Assembly: GCA_039975855.1 (NCBI GenBank)
Contig: JBDWGH010000004.1
Location: forward strand, 557,510-621,509
Direction of reading: 5' to 3'
Length of the DNA: 64,000 nt
Origin: Litorimonas sp039975855
GTDB lineage: Bacteria > Pseudomonadota > Alphaproteobacteria > Caulobacterales > Maricaulaceae
Positions within the stretch are counted from its first letter, which is position 1. Each line of letters opens with the position of its first letter. Shown in pieces: positions 48,863 to 57,626 of this stretch. The notes under the pieces are model-generated. The model worked only from the letters and a program-made list of their open reading frames with translations. It was not told the origin of the DNA and searched no databases. The position numbers were made by a program, and so were the translations under genes.

Positions 48863-50260
48863 TTAATCCAAACGCCCCAAGACTCGAATAATGAAACTAG
48901 GTTTATCACCGCTATCATTTGGATTGAACGCTCCCGTGGGTGAGAACCGTACATGGGTCACGTCGCTGTCAAAGGGCGATGCGGGAACATGCGTGAAATC
49001 CGTTCCGTCCGTAGAGAACTCGACGGCGTCACCCATGTCCGATGGACCGCCATAGGTAAAACCTAAACCCGAGGAATTGGCCCCATCGACAAATTCAAAT
49101 GCGCCAGCCCCCGACGTCATCAATGATACATCGGGCGGGAAAATATCGGTGAGTGCAACCGTTCCCGCGTCCACGCTTTGCCCCGGGTTTTCGACTGCCA
49201 AATTATAACGAATAATCGCGCCGGGGATAAAATAGTCACTCGGGCTAGAGGGGTCGATCTCTAGCGTTTTAGCAGCGTCCAATGTGGTACTACAGCTTTC
49301 AGAGCTGGCCTTGGCAACGGTCACTGTTGTCGCGACACAGCGTGACGCCCGTAGCGAAAAATTCGTCGACGACAAATCCTGCCAAGCTCCGCCCGGAGCC
49401 ATAGCTTGAAACCCTGTTGGTCCGTCGCAACACCCCTCAAAGCCCAAAGCTTCGTAACGGTGCCAGCCTTCCGGCAGAAATACTGTGCCCTCTAGCGTCT
49501 CATTGGTGTTGGCATAATTATTCGCCCACCAGAGATCGTCATTCCATTGCTCCTCGAGCTCGACGCCGCGCACATAAAGGTGGCCGCCGCGTCCGAAATC
49601 GCCGCCATAACGAAACCCCCATGTGCCTTCTGTCGCGGCGGTAACGTTCAAGACCGCGCTGACGCACCACCCATAATTACCATTTGTCCCGCCCAGCGAA
49701 CGATTATTTAATCCCGAAATCGTAGTTCGCACTGAATTATCGACATCTACCGTTGCGGCCGCAAATTGGGCTAAGCCGTCTGCTGGGCTGATCGGGTCTG
49801 CCGTCGACACGCGGCTGCGCAATCGCACACCAATATCGGGGAAGACTGCGCTGGCATTATTTCCGGACGGTAAGCTTGTGTCACCGAGGTAGATATAGAG
49901 CGTTTCGCTCGCGCCTGAGGACATAGCCGGAGGGCGCACATAAAATGACGCTGTTCGGGCAACACTGTCCCACCCCGCCACAACGAAATCCACAGGCGTC
50001 AAATCATCCCCGAAGAACACCCGGGAATCGTCCCCCGCAACAGAGAATCTATAGCTCGCGGGGATATCTGCGCTGGTCAGGTCAATACGGATTTCATCTG
50101 AATGCCCGGACGCACCAGCCGTAATCGTGACAGGGATACGATGGCGGAAGGCGCAGCTCTGCTCTGGCCATTCGGCATAGGCAGGCTGTCCCGTCAAAGC
50201 GATGATTCCCAGACAGGCGAATAAAAACCGCGCCAAAACGCAGTTTCGAGAATATGTCAT
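48863..50260 (-). CDS. Secreted protein with DUF2341-like and DUF11-like domains
   Basis: 465 residues from ATG 50260. The Sec signal peptide ends near GQPAYAEW. Residues about 30-140 resemble DUF2341 (FRHRIPVTI, DIPASYRFSVAGDDSRVFFGDDLTPVDFVVAGWD, ASETLYIYLGD). The middle has WHRYEALGFEGCCDGPTGFQAM, a Cys-Cys-x-Gly feature of envelope proteins. The C-terminal 130 residues are a DUF11-like repeat (IRYNLAVENPGQSVDAGTVALTDIFPPDVSLM) ending FIIRVLGRLD. It looks like a surface or periplasmic structural protein. No sorting motif is visible at the end. Confidence 0.7.
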   Translation of the reverse strand: MTYSRNCVLARFLFACLGIIALTGQPAYAEWPEQSCAFRHRIPVTITAGASGHSDEIRIDLTSADIPASYRFSVAGDDSRVFFGDDLTPVDFVVAGWDSVARTASFYVRPPAMSSGASETLYIYLGDTSLPSGNNASAVFPDIGVRLRSRVSTADPISPADGLAQFAAATVDVDNSVRTTISGLNNRSLGGTNGNYGWCVSAVLNVTAATEGTWGFRYGGDFGRGGHLYVRGVELEEQWNDDLWWANNYANTNETLEGTVFLPEGWHRYEALGFEGCCDGPTGFQAMAPGGAWQDLSSTNFSLRASRCVATTVTVAKASSESCSTTLDAAKTLEIDPSSPSDYFIPGAIIRYNLAVENPGQSVDAGTVALTDIFPPDVSLMTSGAGAFEFVDGANSSGLGFTYGGPSDMGDAVEFSTDGTDFTHVPASPFDSDVTHVRFSPTGAFNPNDSGDKPSFIIRVLGRLD

Positions 50261-50339
50261 CCTCGCGGTCCACATGGGCGGAAGTGTGGGGGACGCGGGT
50301 TAACGGGGGGTTAGTGTGTGTGGCTTGGTGCTTTGGAGG

Positions 50340-51500
50340 TTATCTTTTCGGCCATGTCCAGTTTGTCCGGTTTTCTAGTGGCACGTCTGTCTCGCTCAAT
50401 TCTTTGGAAAGCGGAATAAGTTGGCATCCAATTTCGGTAGTCAAAGCATCAATCAGAATGTCTGAATGTGAAACTACCAAAATTTGGGACATCTCTGATG
50501 CACGCGCAATAAGTCGCGCCAATGGGGCCAATAAATTTTGATGAAGACTCGTTTCCGGTTCATTCAGAACCAGAAACTCCGGTGGCCGCGGGCTAAGTAA
50601 AGCCGCCACGAGCAAAATATATCTTAGTGTCCCATCTGATAGCTCACGCGCAGATAACTTTCGTAGCAATCCATATTGGGTCATGAACAATGTGAATTTA
50701 CCGTCCTCAGCTTCAATCGACAAACGTCCGCCGGGAAAGGCATCGTCTATCGCTCGTTCCAAATCTTCAGGATAGCCTATCTCAATTATCGTCTGAATTG
50801 CCGCGGCCAGGTCATATCCATCCGGACTTAAGACTGGCGTTCGCGTCCCGATTTGCGCTTGTCTAACTTGCGCATCTTCATCTGTACGAAAGTGATCATA
50901 AAATCGCCAAGCCCTCATCTGTTCCCGCAACATTAGTAATTCTGGTGCCAATCTAGGATCGAGTCCGTGCGTCATCATTGAGTCAAATGAAGAAAGTTCG
51001 GTATTTACACTTCGCCATTCATGCGTTTCCGGATCGCGCAAATAAACCGACGGTCCGCCGCGTTTTGCCAGCGTCGTCGCGGGTCGCAAAATTTCACCGT
51101 GCCAAACGACCTCCTGCTTTATTTCAGGGTCATGCCCAAAGCAGGATGTTTCATCCTGAAATGGCAATCCTAATTCAACAAGATAACTAAAACTGTCACT
51201 TGCAAACCCTAATTTCAACCCAACTGGAGCCTGACGGACAGTGCCTTGGATTGGTTGTTCCCCAGCTTTCATGGCGCGAGAGAATTGTTCGGGGCCAGCC
51301 CACAAAGTAGACGGAAATCCGCCTTCCTTAGCGAGAGATGTGAAAAGTTGTCCTCGAGAAGTTTCGGTTAAAAGCTTGAGCGCTTTGAAAAGGCTGGACT
51401 TCCCGCTTCCATTTTCGCCCGTGACTATATTGACTTGCTCTAAGCCAATTTTGATGTCGCGTAGAGATCGATATCCAGAAATCGCCAGTTTTGTAATCAT
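50340..51500 (-). CDS. AAA-family ATPase (RecF/OLD-like), solitary
   Basis: 386 residues. MITKLAISGYRSLRDIKIGLEQVNIVTGENGSGKSSLFKAL carries Walker A (GENGSGKSS, residue about 30); the signature ELSDGTLRYILLVAAL and Walker B FLVLNEPETSLHQNLL follow, and VVSHSDILIDAL holds the H-loop. The Walker B has Asn where Asp is usual. The protein resembles AAA_21/DUF2813 ATPases. Some act in anti-phage systems with a nuclease, but neither a nuclease domain nor a partner gene is present, so function stays open. Confidence 0.8.
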   Translation of the reverse strand: MITKLAISGYRSLRDIKIGLEQVNIVTGENGSGKSSLFKALKLLTETSRGQLFTSLAKEGGFPSTLWAGPEQFSRAMKAGEQPIQGTVRQAPVGLKLGFASDSFSYLVELGLPFQDETSCFGHDPEIKQEVVWHGEILRPATTLAKRGGPSVYLRDPETHEWRSVNTELSSFDSMMTHGLDPRLAPELLMLREQMRAWRFYDHFRTDEDAQVRQAQIGTRTPVLSPDGYDLAAAIQTIIEIGYPEDLERAIDDAFPGGRLSIEAEDGKFTLFMTQYGLLRKLSARELSDGTLRYILLVAALLSPRPPEFLVLNEPETSLHQNLLAPLARLIARASEMSQILVVSHSDILIDALTTEIGCQLIPLSKELSETDVPLENRTNWTWPKR

Positions 51501-51571
51501 AAGAGCTAGCTAGGGCACACTCTTTAGGATTGCATGAACAGATTCCAAAACCGAACCCTTACGGTTCGCGC

Positions 51572-53368
51572 CTATCGATCTTCCAGATATATAATTGTGA
51601 TGACAACACGGCGGTTAAGGCCTTCGCTTACGCCGTCGGCAGTTTCCACGAGAGGCTCTGTCTCCCCCAAGCCCAAAACCGAAATGCTCTCGACAGGCAG
51701 ACCTGCATCAACAAATATGTTCGCTGTATTTTGCGCCCGTAAATTTGATAATCTCAAATTGAGGTCCGCATTCCCAGATGAATCAGTAAAACCTTGAATC
51801 GTGACACTCTGAATTGTTCCACTATCAATCAGTTGCTGAATTTGATTTTTTTGATCTTCGGTGAGGCGTGCTTGTCCACTTTCGAAAAAGATCATATTTT
51901 CGGAAATTCGTTGTAATGGGGCAGTCTCTTCGAACGGAAGGGGTTCAGCCGGAGGAATGAATACAGGTGCTGGAGGCGGTGCACCGATTGTAGGAGGAGG
52001 TGTTGCAGTACCGGACCCGAGACCGCCACCACCTTCTCCGCTACCACTTACCCCGCTTCCGCTTATTCCGCGTCCGCTGCCACTTTGTTCAATGACGCGC
52101 AAACTCCCATTTTGATTTGGCAAACGAGACCTAACCAGCGCACAGTCTTCGAAAAATGGATCTATTTCTTCATCGGTTTGAAAAAATTCCAGACCATCTT
52201 CTTTGTCATCATAGCGGCGCGGTTTGAGAGCTCTATCCTCCGCTATTTGATCGCCCAACGCACATCGAATATCGCCAAGGATAAAGGGATTGCTGGAATA
52301 ATACCCATGCCCTAATCCGAACAGTTCACTGGCAACAGACGTTGCATCCACCGTTTCATATTTTGAAGATACACGAATATAGGGTTTGTTCTTATCCGTA
52401 TCTCCTAAGCGCGGCGTGCCATTGATAAGTTTAGAGACCTTCAGCGCAACGTCGTCGTCCGAAGTGTAGATGACAACATTTGGCTTCAGATTATCTAGTT
52501 TCCCGGCGACAAGATCGAATATATCTCGGTCCACATCGGCAGCCGCCAAAACAATGCGGAATTCAATATCCTGTTCTGGATGCGCCTCCAGATAGTCGGC
52601 AGCGTATTGTTCTAACGCCCCAATCAGAACCCGATTGCCCATTGAGTGCGCAACAATATTAATCTTCGAAATTTCCATATCGGTCGTCAAAACGTCTAAG
52701 AAAGCTTCGAGGTGCGGCACAGCACTGGCCGCTTGTTTGCCATCATTTTTATAGTGGCCAAGAGACATCTTTCCTGCAGAGGGCCAGCTGAAAAGGACAG
52801 GCGATCCCGGCTTAGGTAAGGTGCCATTTCCAAGGTCAACCGTTAGCTGAGCAGACCTTATCAACGCGTCCTCAAACCCAACATTAAAACCATGGACAAA
52901 CAACAGGATCCCATCCGTACCGCGGGCAGACATATCTGCGCCAAGTTTCTCAACGAAGTTCTGCCGCCCATTTTTTGTTATGCGGGTAACAAAGACATAG
53001 GTGTTCAGCTCATCTTTATCGTCAGGGTAATCCCCTTTCAAAAGAGGTGTGTCGCCTAGCTCGCGGCTACCTCCGTCTTCTACGAGCTTAGGCAGCCAAA
53101 TATCTGCTCGGCCAAAAGTTAGCTTTCCGCTGTCTTGAGAATCGATTTTTCCTGCATCCAATTCCGTTGTTGCAGACATTAACCCGGATGAATTCACGGA
53201 TCGGTTGGTGCCATAAAACACGCGCACACAGTCCACAGCTTGTCCCAGTCCGGCGGGCGCAAGTGATTCACAATCCTGACCAAAATCAGGATGACGCGAT
53301 TGAACCGACGCACAACTGACAATGAATTGTGCGCTCAAGATAAATATAATTGTTCTAAAAAATGTCAT
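51572..53368 (-). CDS. Lipoprotein fusing a DUF900 esterase to an OmpA-like peptidoglycan-binding domain
   Basis: 598 residues from ATG 53368. Lipobox in AQFIVSCAS. The hydrolase (COG4782/DUF900 type) includes DCVRVFYGTNRS, LLFVHGFNVGFEDALIRSAQL (about residue 159) and the nucleophile INIVAHSMGNRVLIGALEQY (Ser about 241). A Gly/Ser/Pro linker (about 420-475, with repeated SGSG) joins it to an OmpA_C domain: GFTDSSGNADLNLRLSNLRAQNTANIF and LGETEPLVETADGVSEGLNRRVVI, with the Asp and Arg that bind diaminopimelate. The protein would be an esterase tethered to both outer membrane and cell wall. A 17-residue longer frame upstream lacks a ribosome site. Confidence 0.82.
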   Translation of the reverse strand: MTFFRTIIFILSAQFIVSCASVQSRHPDFGQDCESLAPAGLGQAVDCVRVFYGTNRSVNSSGLMSATTELDAGKIDSQDSGKLTFGRADIWLPKLVEDGGSRELGDTPLLKGDYPDDKDELNTYVFVTRITKNGRQNFVEKLGADMSARGTDGILLFVHGFNVGFEDALIRSAQLTVDLGNGTLPKPGSPVLFSWPSAGKMSLGHYKNDGKQAASAVPHLEAFLDVLTTDMEISKINIVAHSMGNRVLIGALEQYAADYLEAHPEQDIEFRIVLAAADVDRDIFDLVAGKLDNLKPNVVIYTSDDDVALKVSKLINGTPRLGDTDKNKPYIRVSSKYETVDATSVASELFGLGHGYYSSNPFILGDIRCALGDQIAEDRALKPRRYDDKEDGLEFFQTDEEIDPFFEDCALVRSRLPNQNGSLRVIEQSGSGRGISGSGVSGSGEGGGGLGSGTATPPPTIGAPPPAPVFIPPAEPLPFEETAPLQRISENMIFFESGQARLTEDQKNQIQQLIDSGTIQSVTIQGFTDSSGNADLNLRLSNLRAQNTANIFVDAGLPVESISVLGLGETEPLVETADGVSEGLNRRVVITIIYLEDR

Positions 53369-53473
53369 ATGGACGCCCCCATTAGACGACCCACATAATC
53401 CATTTCTGATTGGGTTCAAAGGATAAGGTTTCTGAGGGACTCTATTAAACTCCCGCCTTAGCTTTCTCCGAGT

Positions 53474-54433
53474 CTATGAAAGTTTGGCCTCAATCGCGTC
53501 CCAACACGCCGCAACCGCATCAATGCCGGAGAACCGTTTCAACTCCTGAACGCCTGTTGGGCTGGTAATATTTATCTCCGTCATTTTATCGCCAATGACG
53601 TCAATCCCAACCAAGATTTGACCGCGTTCCTTTAGCATCGGGCCGATAGCGCGGCAGATGCGGAGATCGTCTTCAGTTAGGTCTGTTTTCACGGCCTTAC
53701 CGCCGACATGCATATTACTGCGGGTTTCACCCTTTTGCGGGACGCGGTTGATGGCGCCTATAGGTTCACCGTCAATAATCAAAATTCGCTTATCCCCTTT
53801 CGAAACATCGGGGAGGAAGGCCTGTGCGATGATCGGCTCACGTGAGCTTTCCATGAACATCTCAAGAATAGAGCTGTAATTCGGATCCTCTTCCTTAATA
53901 CGGAAAATCCCTGCGCCGCCGTTCCCATATAAAGGTTTAAGTATGATGTCTTTGTAGTGGTCACGAAATGAGTCAATCGCGATACGATCGCGCGTGATCA
54001 GCGTTGGAGGCATAAGACTCTTATAATCCAGCGGTAGAATTTTTTCGGGGCAGTTCCTGACCCATTTAGGATCATTCACAACAAGGGTCTCACCTTCCAG
54101 CCGCTCAAGAATATGTGTCGCCGTGATATATGACATATCAAAAGGCGGGTCTTGACGCATCCAGACGACGTCCACATCATCTTTCAAATCTATCAGTTCA
54201 CGCTCACCAAAAATAGCGGGTTGGTTTGGATCTCGCTGCACCGTCATAGGTCGAGCACGCGCAAGGATATGGCCTTGCGCGTAAGATAAATGCTCCGGTC
54301 CATATTCCCACATCGTCCAACCGCGGGCTTGCGCCGCTTCGGCCAGCGCAAAGGTCGTGTCTCCATTAATGTCAACGGACTCCATTGGGTCCATTTGAAA
54401 GGCGACGTGTTTTCTCATTGTGAGAGGCTCCAT
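53474..54433 (-). CDS. gshB: Glutathione synthetase
   Basis: 319 residues. HVAFQMDPMESVDINGDTTFALAEAAQARG opens the prokaryotic GSH synthetase family; the ATP-grasp part includes VNDPKWVRNCPEKILPLDY, ILKPLYGNGGAGIFRI, KGDKRILIIDGEPIGAINRVP and the magnesium ligands TEINITSPTGVQEL. It adds glycine to gamma-glutamylcysteine. ATG 54433 has GGGGAG seven bases upstream; a second ATG at 54418 is nearer the family start. Confidence 0.96.
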   Translation of the reverse strand: MEPLTMRKHVAFQMDPMESVDINGDTTFALAEAAQARGWTMWEYGPEHLSYAQGHILARARPMTVQRDPNQPAIFGERELIDLKDDVDVVWMRQDPPFDMSYITATHILERLEGETLVVNDPKWVRNCPEKILPLDYKSLMPPTLITRDRIAIDSFRDHYKDIILKPLYGNGGAGIFRIKEEDPNYSSILEMFMESSREPIIAQAFLPDVSKGDKRILIIDGEPIGAINRVPQKGETRSNMHVGGKAVKTDLTEDDLRICRAIGPMLKERGQILVGIDVIGDKMTEINITSPTGVQELKRFSGIDAVAACWDAIEAKLS

Positions 54434-54562
54434 TTTTATTCTCCCCCCAAGTGGAGGCGCGGCGGCCTGAAATCAATCCTCTAAAACAATCACAGTCGCG
54501 TGCGCGCTTGCACCCACCCGTCAATTCATGTGAGAAACAACTGAGACAAAGAGAGAGACGTC

Positions 54563-54877
54563 ATGATCCTATCCAATACTGAGACCATCCCTGGATACAC
54601 CATTACCCACCATGTCGGTTTGGTGCAGGGTAACACTGTGCGCGCAAAACACGTTGGCCGCGATTTGATGGCGGGCTTGAAAAACATCGTCGGCGGTGAG
54701 CTCAAAGGCTACACTGAATTGCTAGAAGACGCGCGTAAAGAGGCCACTGAGCGGATGATCGCAGAAGCTCAAGCCAAAGGCGCAAATGCCATTATCAACG
54801 TCCGCTTCTCAACCAGCGCCATCACGCAAGGCGCGTCAGAACTTTATGTCTACGGCACTGGCGTGGTGCTCGGATAA
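54563..54877 (+). CDS. YbjQ-family (DUF74) protein
   Basis: 104 residues, full family length: TIPGYTITHHVGLVQGNTVRAKHVGRDLMAGLKNIVGGELKGYTELLEDARKEATERMIAEAQAKGANAIINVRFSTSAI. YbjQ proteins form soluble pentamers once called heavy-metal-binding; function is not settled. First of four overlapping genes; its TAA shares a base with the next ATG. Confidence 0.93.
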   Translation: MILSNTETIPGYTITHHVGLVQGNTVRAKHVGRDLMAGLKNIVGGELKGYTELLEDARKEATERMIAEAQAKGANAIINVRFSTSAITQGASELYVYGTGVVLG

Positions 54878-55317
54878 TGTATGAATTAGGATTTTCCGCC
54901 CTTCTGCTTTTGATCGGCGTGTTCTTTGGAACACGCGCGCAGAAAAAGCACATCGCGAATTTGAAAGCGCGTGAAGAGGCCCTGGCGCATATCGTTGTAA
55001 CAAACCTCAAGACACTTCCGGCTACAGGAAACCCGCCAATTTTGGTCACGGGTTCTGTCGTCATCGCTTTTGATTATTTCCGGCGTTTCATTGCGACCTT
55101 TGTGATGCTCGTTGGGGGTCGGATTACAATGTATGAAGACATGCTGGACCGCGCACGCCGAGAGGCGCTGCTGAGGCTTTTGGAAAAAGCCGAAGCTGCA
55201 GGGTCAACCGAGGTACATAATGTCCGGTTTGAATTTTCCCGAGTTGGCAGCTCAGCGAAAGGCGCCAATGTTGGCGGCGGGGCGGAACTGCTCGCATATG
55301 GAACGGCTGTCCTGTGA
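54877..55317 (+). CDS. Membrane-anchored YbjQ-like protein
   Basis: 146 residues. An N-terminal hydrophobic helix (MYELGFSALLLLIGVFFG) precedes a diverged YbjQ/DUF74 domain (VVTNLKTLPATGNPPILVTGSVVIAFDYFRRFIATFVMLVGGRITMYEDMLDRARREALLRLLEKAEAAGSTEVHNVRFEFSRV). It may assemble with the soluble paralogue in front of it and fix that complex to the membrane, which is inference. Overlaps both neighbours (TAATG, GTGA). Confidence 0.85.
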   Translation: MYELGFSALLLLIGVFFGTRAQKKHIANLKAREEALAHIVVTNLKTLPATGNPPILVTGSVVIAFDYFRRFIATFVMLVGGRITMYEDMLDRARREALLRLLEKAEAAGSTEVHNVRFEFSRVGSSAKGANVGGGAELLAYGTAVL

Positions 55318-56132
55318 CCGATTTTTCGACAAGCTCCGCAGATGGGACAAACTTATTTGGTCGACACTGGCCCGTGGACACCCCCAAAGCCATCATGGCC
55401 CTGACGCATGGATTTGGCGAGCATTGCGGTCGATATGCCGGAATGGCGGAATATCTAAATGCCCAAAACATTGCTGTTGTCGCGATAGATTTGCGCGGCC
55501 ATGGGAAAAGCGCTGGCAAACGCGGCGTTGTGAAATCCTATGAGGATTACCGCGCGGATTTAGACACTTTACTGGCCAAAACGCGCGCGCTTTATCCTGA
55601 TACGCCTGTGACGCTTTATGGGCATTCAATGGGCGGCGGAGTCGTTTTGGATCACGGGTCGCGGAAACTAGACGCCCTACCCATTATCGCCAGCGCCCCG
55701 CTGATTTCGCTTGCGGAACCGGTACCTGGCGCATTGCGAGCTCTTGCGAAAATCTTGGGGACAATCCTTCCGAAAGGCGGCATGGCCCAGCCCATTGACG
55801 GAACCAAGATTTCCAACTTGCTGGACGAACAAAAACTCTATCTCGACGACCCGCTTAATCACGGAAAGATGGGATTTCGTTTGGCCGAAGCCCTAGTCTC
55901 CACTGGTGAACGGTTAAGCGATGATGCCAAAAACTGGGACCGTCCATTACTGCTGCTGCATTCCAAGGCCGATCAATTGACAAGCTTTCAAGGGTCGAAA
56001 GACTTCGCGAATGCTGCCAGACAAGTCGACTTCCATCCCTATGAAACCAGCCAGCATGAAATGCACAATGACGCCCCTCGGGCGCAAGTCTACGCACTGA
56101 TGTCTGAGTTTATTTTGAAGCACGCCTCATGA
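55314..56132 (+). CDS. Alpha/beta hydrolase, monoacylglycerol-lipase type
   Basis: 272 residues from GTG 55314, overlapping the preceding stop. PKAIMALTHGFGEHCGRYAGMAEYL gives the oxyanion HGFGEH motif, VTLYGHSMGGGVVLDH the Ser nucleophile, LLLLHSKADQLTSF the Asp and ETSQHEMHND the His. This is the serine aminopeptidase S33/monoglyceride lipase family. Likely a lysophospholipase or monoacylglycerol lipase in the cytoplasm. Confidence 0.9.
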   Translation: MTDFSTSSADGTNLFGRHWPVDTPKAIMALTHGFGEHCGRYAGMAEYLNAQNIAVVAIDLRGHGKSAGKRGVVKSYEDYRADLDTLLAKTRALYPDTPVTLYGHSMGGGVVLDHGSRKLDALPIIASAPLISLAEPVPGALRALAKILGTILPKGGMAQPIDGTKISNLLDEQKLYLDDPLNHGKMGFRLAEALVSTGERLSDDAKNWDRPLLLLHSKADQLTSFQGSKDFANAARQVDFHPYETSQHEMHNDAPRAQVYALMSEFILKHAS

Positions 56133-56470
56133 AAATCTATCACCTCAAAACCTGCGACACTTGCCGCAAAGCTATTAAGGCGCTGCGCGCAGCGGGCCAC
56201 GACCCTGAACTACATGATGTACGTGCTGATGGATTGGACAGCACCGTGCTGGAGTCATTAGAGGCCGCTTTAGGTTACGAAGCCTTGGTCAATAAAAAGA
56301 GTACAACATGGCGCGGATTGTCTGATGCACAAAAATCAGGTTTGGACCGCGATACGGCTCTCACCCTATTGGGTGAAAATCCAACGCTGATGAAACGCCC
56401 CGTTATAGAACACGACGGCAAGACAACGATTGGTTGGACCAAATCCGTTCAAGCAGAATATGGCATTTAG
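56129..56470 (+). CDS. ArsC/Spx-family thioredoxin-fold protein
   Basis: 113 residues: MKIYHLKTCDTCRKAIKALRAAGHDPELHDVR with CxxC (Cys9, Cys12), then NKKSTTWRGLSDAQ and NPTLMKRPVIEHDGKTTIGW. It is nearer to YffB/Spx-like reductases than to true arsenate reductases. Start overlaps the lipase stop (ATGA). The stop interlocks with the BON gene (TTAG, 56467-56470). Confidence 0.9.
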   Translation: MKIYHLKTCDTCRKAIKALRAAGHDPELHDVRADGLDSTVLESLEAALGYEALVNKKSTTWRGLSDAQKSGLDRDTALTLLGENPTLMKRPVIEHDGKTTIGWTKSVQAEYGI

Positions 56471-57417
56471 CGAATAATGAGCGGGACGATATTTCCGTCC
56501 GCGTCAAAACGGATTGGGATTTCTTTGCCTGTGTCAGGATCGACGTAATAAGGCGCACTCTCAATGATGGAGACCGCCTCTCCCGCTTGCCCAGTCCGGA
56601 AAGCACCTAGTTCTTCGTCCGTTGGAAGCTCTTTGCCCAAGCGCTCACCCATATCAATTTCACGCGGCGCAGTTGGCGCAACGAAAGGAATAGGCTGGCT
56701 CATCGGGGCATTGGTAATCGGGGCCGGCAATTGAGCTTCGTAAGAAGGCGCTTGCGGGATCGGGCCCGTCGGCGCGGATTGTAATATGCTTGGAAGTTCA
56801 CGCTGTTGTGCAGGCTGGCCGGACTGCTGCGCCATAAGCTCCATCCGTTTTTCGGCGGGTAGATCTGCAACCCGAGCATAGGAAATCACTTGTTTCGCGC
56901 CGCGTGTGGTCGCTGCAATTTCTGCTGCACGTTTCAGCTCTGCGCTCGTGCGCGCGACGCCCATGACATAGACAATGCCGTCATGAGTTTCGATGTTGAA
57001 GTTGCGGGCCTTAACCAGCTTATCTGCCGTCAATCGCGTCCGGACCGTTTTTTCTAATATCCCGTCTTTCGTATTCCGGACAAAAGACTGTTTGCCTTTG
57101 ATCAGGATCTCATTTCCGACCTGTTCAATACCGCGAGCCGACCAAGCAATTCGTGCAGCCTCTATTTTATCTTGTTGGGTCGGGACATTGCCAGACAGCA
57201 AAACAATGCCTTCTGCGACTTCGACATCCACGCCTTTCAATTTAAAATCATAAGCCCGTGTCATGCGAGCTTCGATCACGCGGCCAGCATTGACGTCTTT
57301 GATTGATCCGACAAAGCTGCGTTCATCACCCTTCTTTATTCCGGCCGTTGCCACGGCACAGCCGGAGACACTCGCGGCCAAAAGAAGAATGAGGGCGGGT
57401 TGGATAACGTGTTTCAT
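56467..57417 (-). CDS. BON-domain lipoprotein
   Basis: 316 residues. Lipobox VSGC (Cys20). Two BON domains follow: DFKLKGVDVEVAEGIVLLSGNVPTQQDKIEAARIAWSARGIEQVGNEILI and NFNIETHDGIVYVMGVARTSAELKRAAEIAATTRGAKQVISYARV. The C-terminal 110 residues are Pro/Gln-rich and low complexity. BON domains bind phospholipid, and DolP-like proteins guard outer-membrane integrity. The C-terminal extension is unusual compared with DolP (about 190 residues). Confidence 0.88.
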   Translation of the reverse strand: MKHVIQPALILLLAASVSGCAVATAGIKKGDERSFVGSIKDVNAGRVIEARMTRAYDFKLKGVDVEVAEGIVLLSGNVPTQQDKIEAARIAWSARGIEQVGNEILIKGKQSFVRNTKDGILEKTVRTRLTADKLVKARNFNIETHDGIVYVMGVARTSAELKRAAEIAATTRGAKQVISYARVADLPAEKRMELMAQQSGQPAQQRELPSILQSAPTGPIPQAPSYEAQLPAPITNAPMSQPIPFVAPTAPREIDMGERLGKELPTDEELGAFRTGQAGEAVSIIESAPYYVDPDTGKEIPIRFDADGNIVPLIIR

Positions 57418-57473
57418 ACGCGAAGCGTAAACGAACAGGGTGAACGGAAGGTTACCATTAGGGCCAGTTTACA

Positions 57474-57502
57474 TTGACAAAAACACCCTCGAATTCTATC
57501 AG
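57474..57502 (+). promoter_or_regulatory. Sigma70-like promoter upstream of a possible leaderless small ORF
   Basis: TTGACA (57474-57479) is a perfect -35 box; after 17 bases comes TATCAG (57497-57502), four of six matches to the -10 box. Transcription should begin near 57509, exactly where an ATG stands. Confidence 0.5.
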
Positions 57503-57508
57503 CCCGAC

Positions 57509-57592
57509 ATGTTCGCAAAGACAGATATCCGACAATATCAAGCACCCTCAAATTTGATGGTGGCCACTTTGCGCGCACTGAAATCAGAATAG
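57509..57592 (+). CDS. Possible leaderless small protein or leader peptide (27 aa)
   Basis: The frame MFAKTDIRQYQAPSNLMVAT... ends at TAG 57590-57592. No ribosome site precedes it, but the promoter above would start RNA at or within a base or two of its ATG, the layout of a leaderless message. An intrinsic terminator begins 35 bases after the stop, and the annotated gene at 57687 follows. Either a free small protein, a leader peptide with attenuation, or chance within a small RNA. No homology is claimed. Confidence 0.3.
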   Translation: MFAKTDIRQYQAPSNLMVATLRALKSE

Positions 57593-57626
57593 GTTTTCCC
57601 AGAGACCAAGGATTTCAACAGCACTC

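Noticed and set aside
50340..51500. Anti-phage defence system built on the AAA ATPase
   Set aside because: No TOPRIM or other nuclease domain in the protein and no helicase, nuclease or toxin partner on either side.
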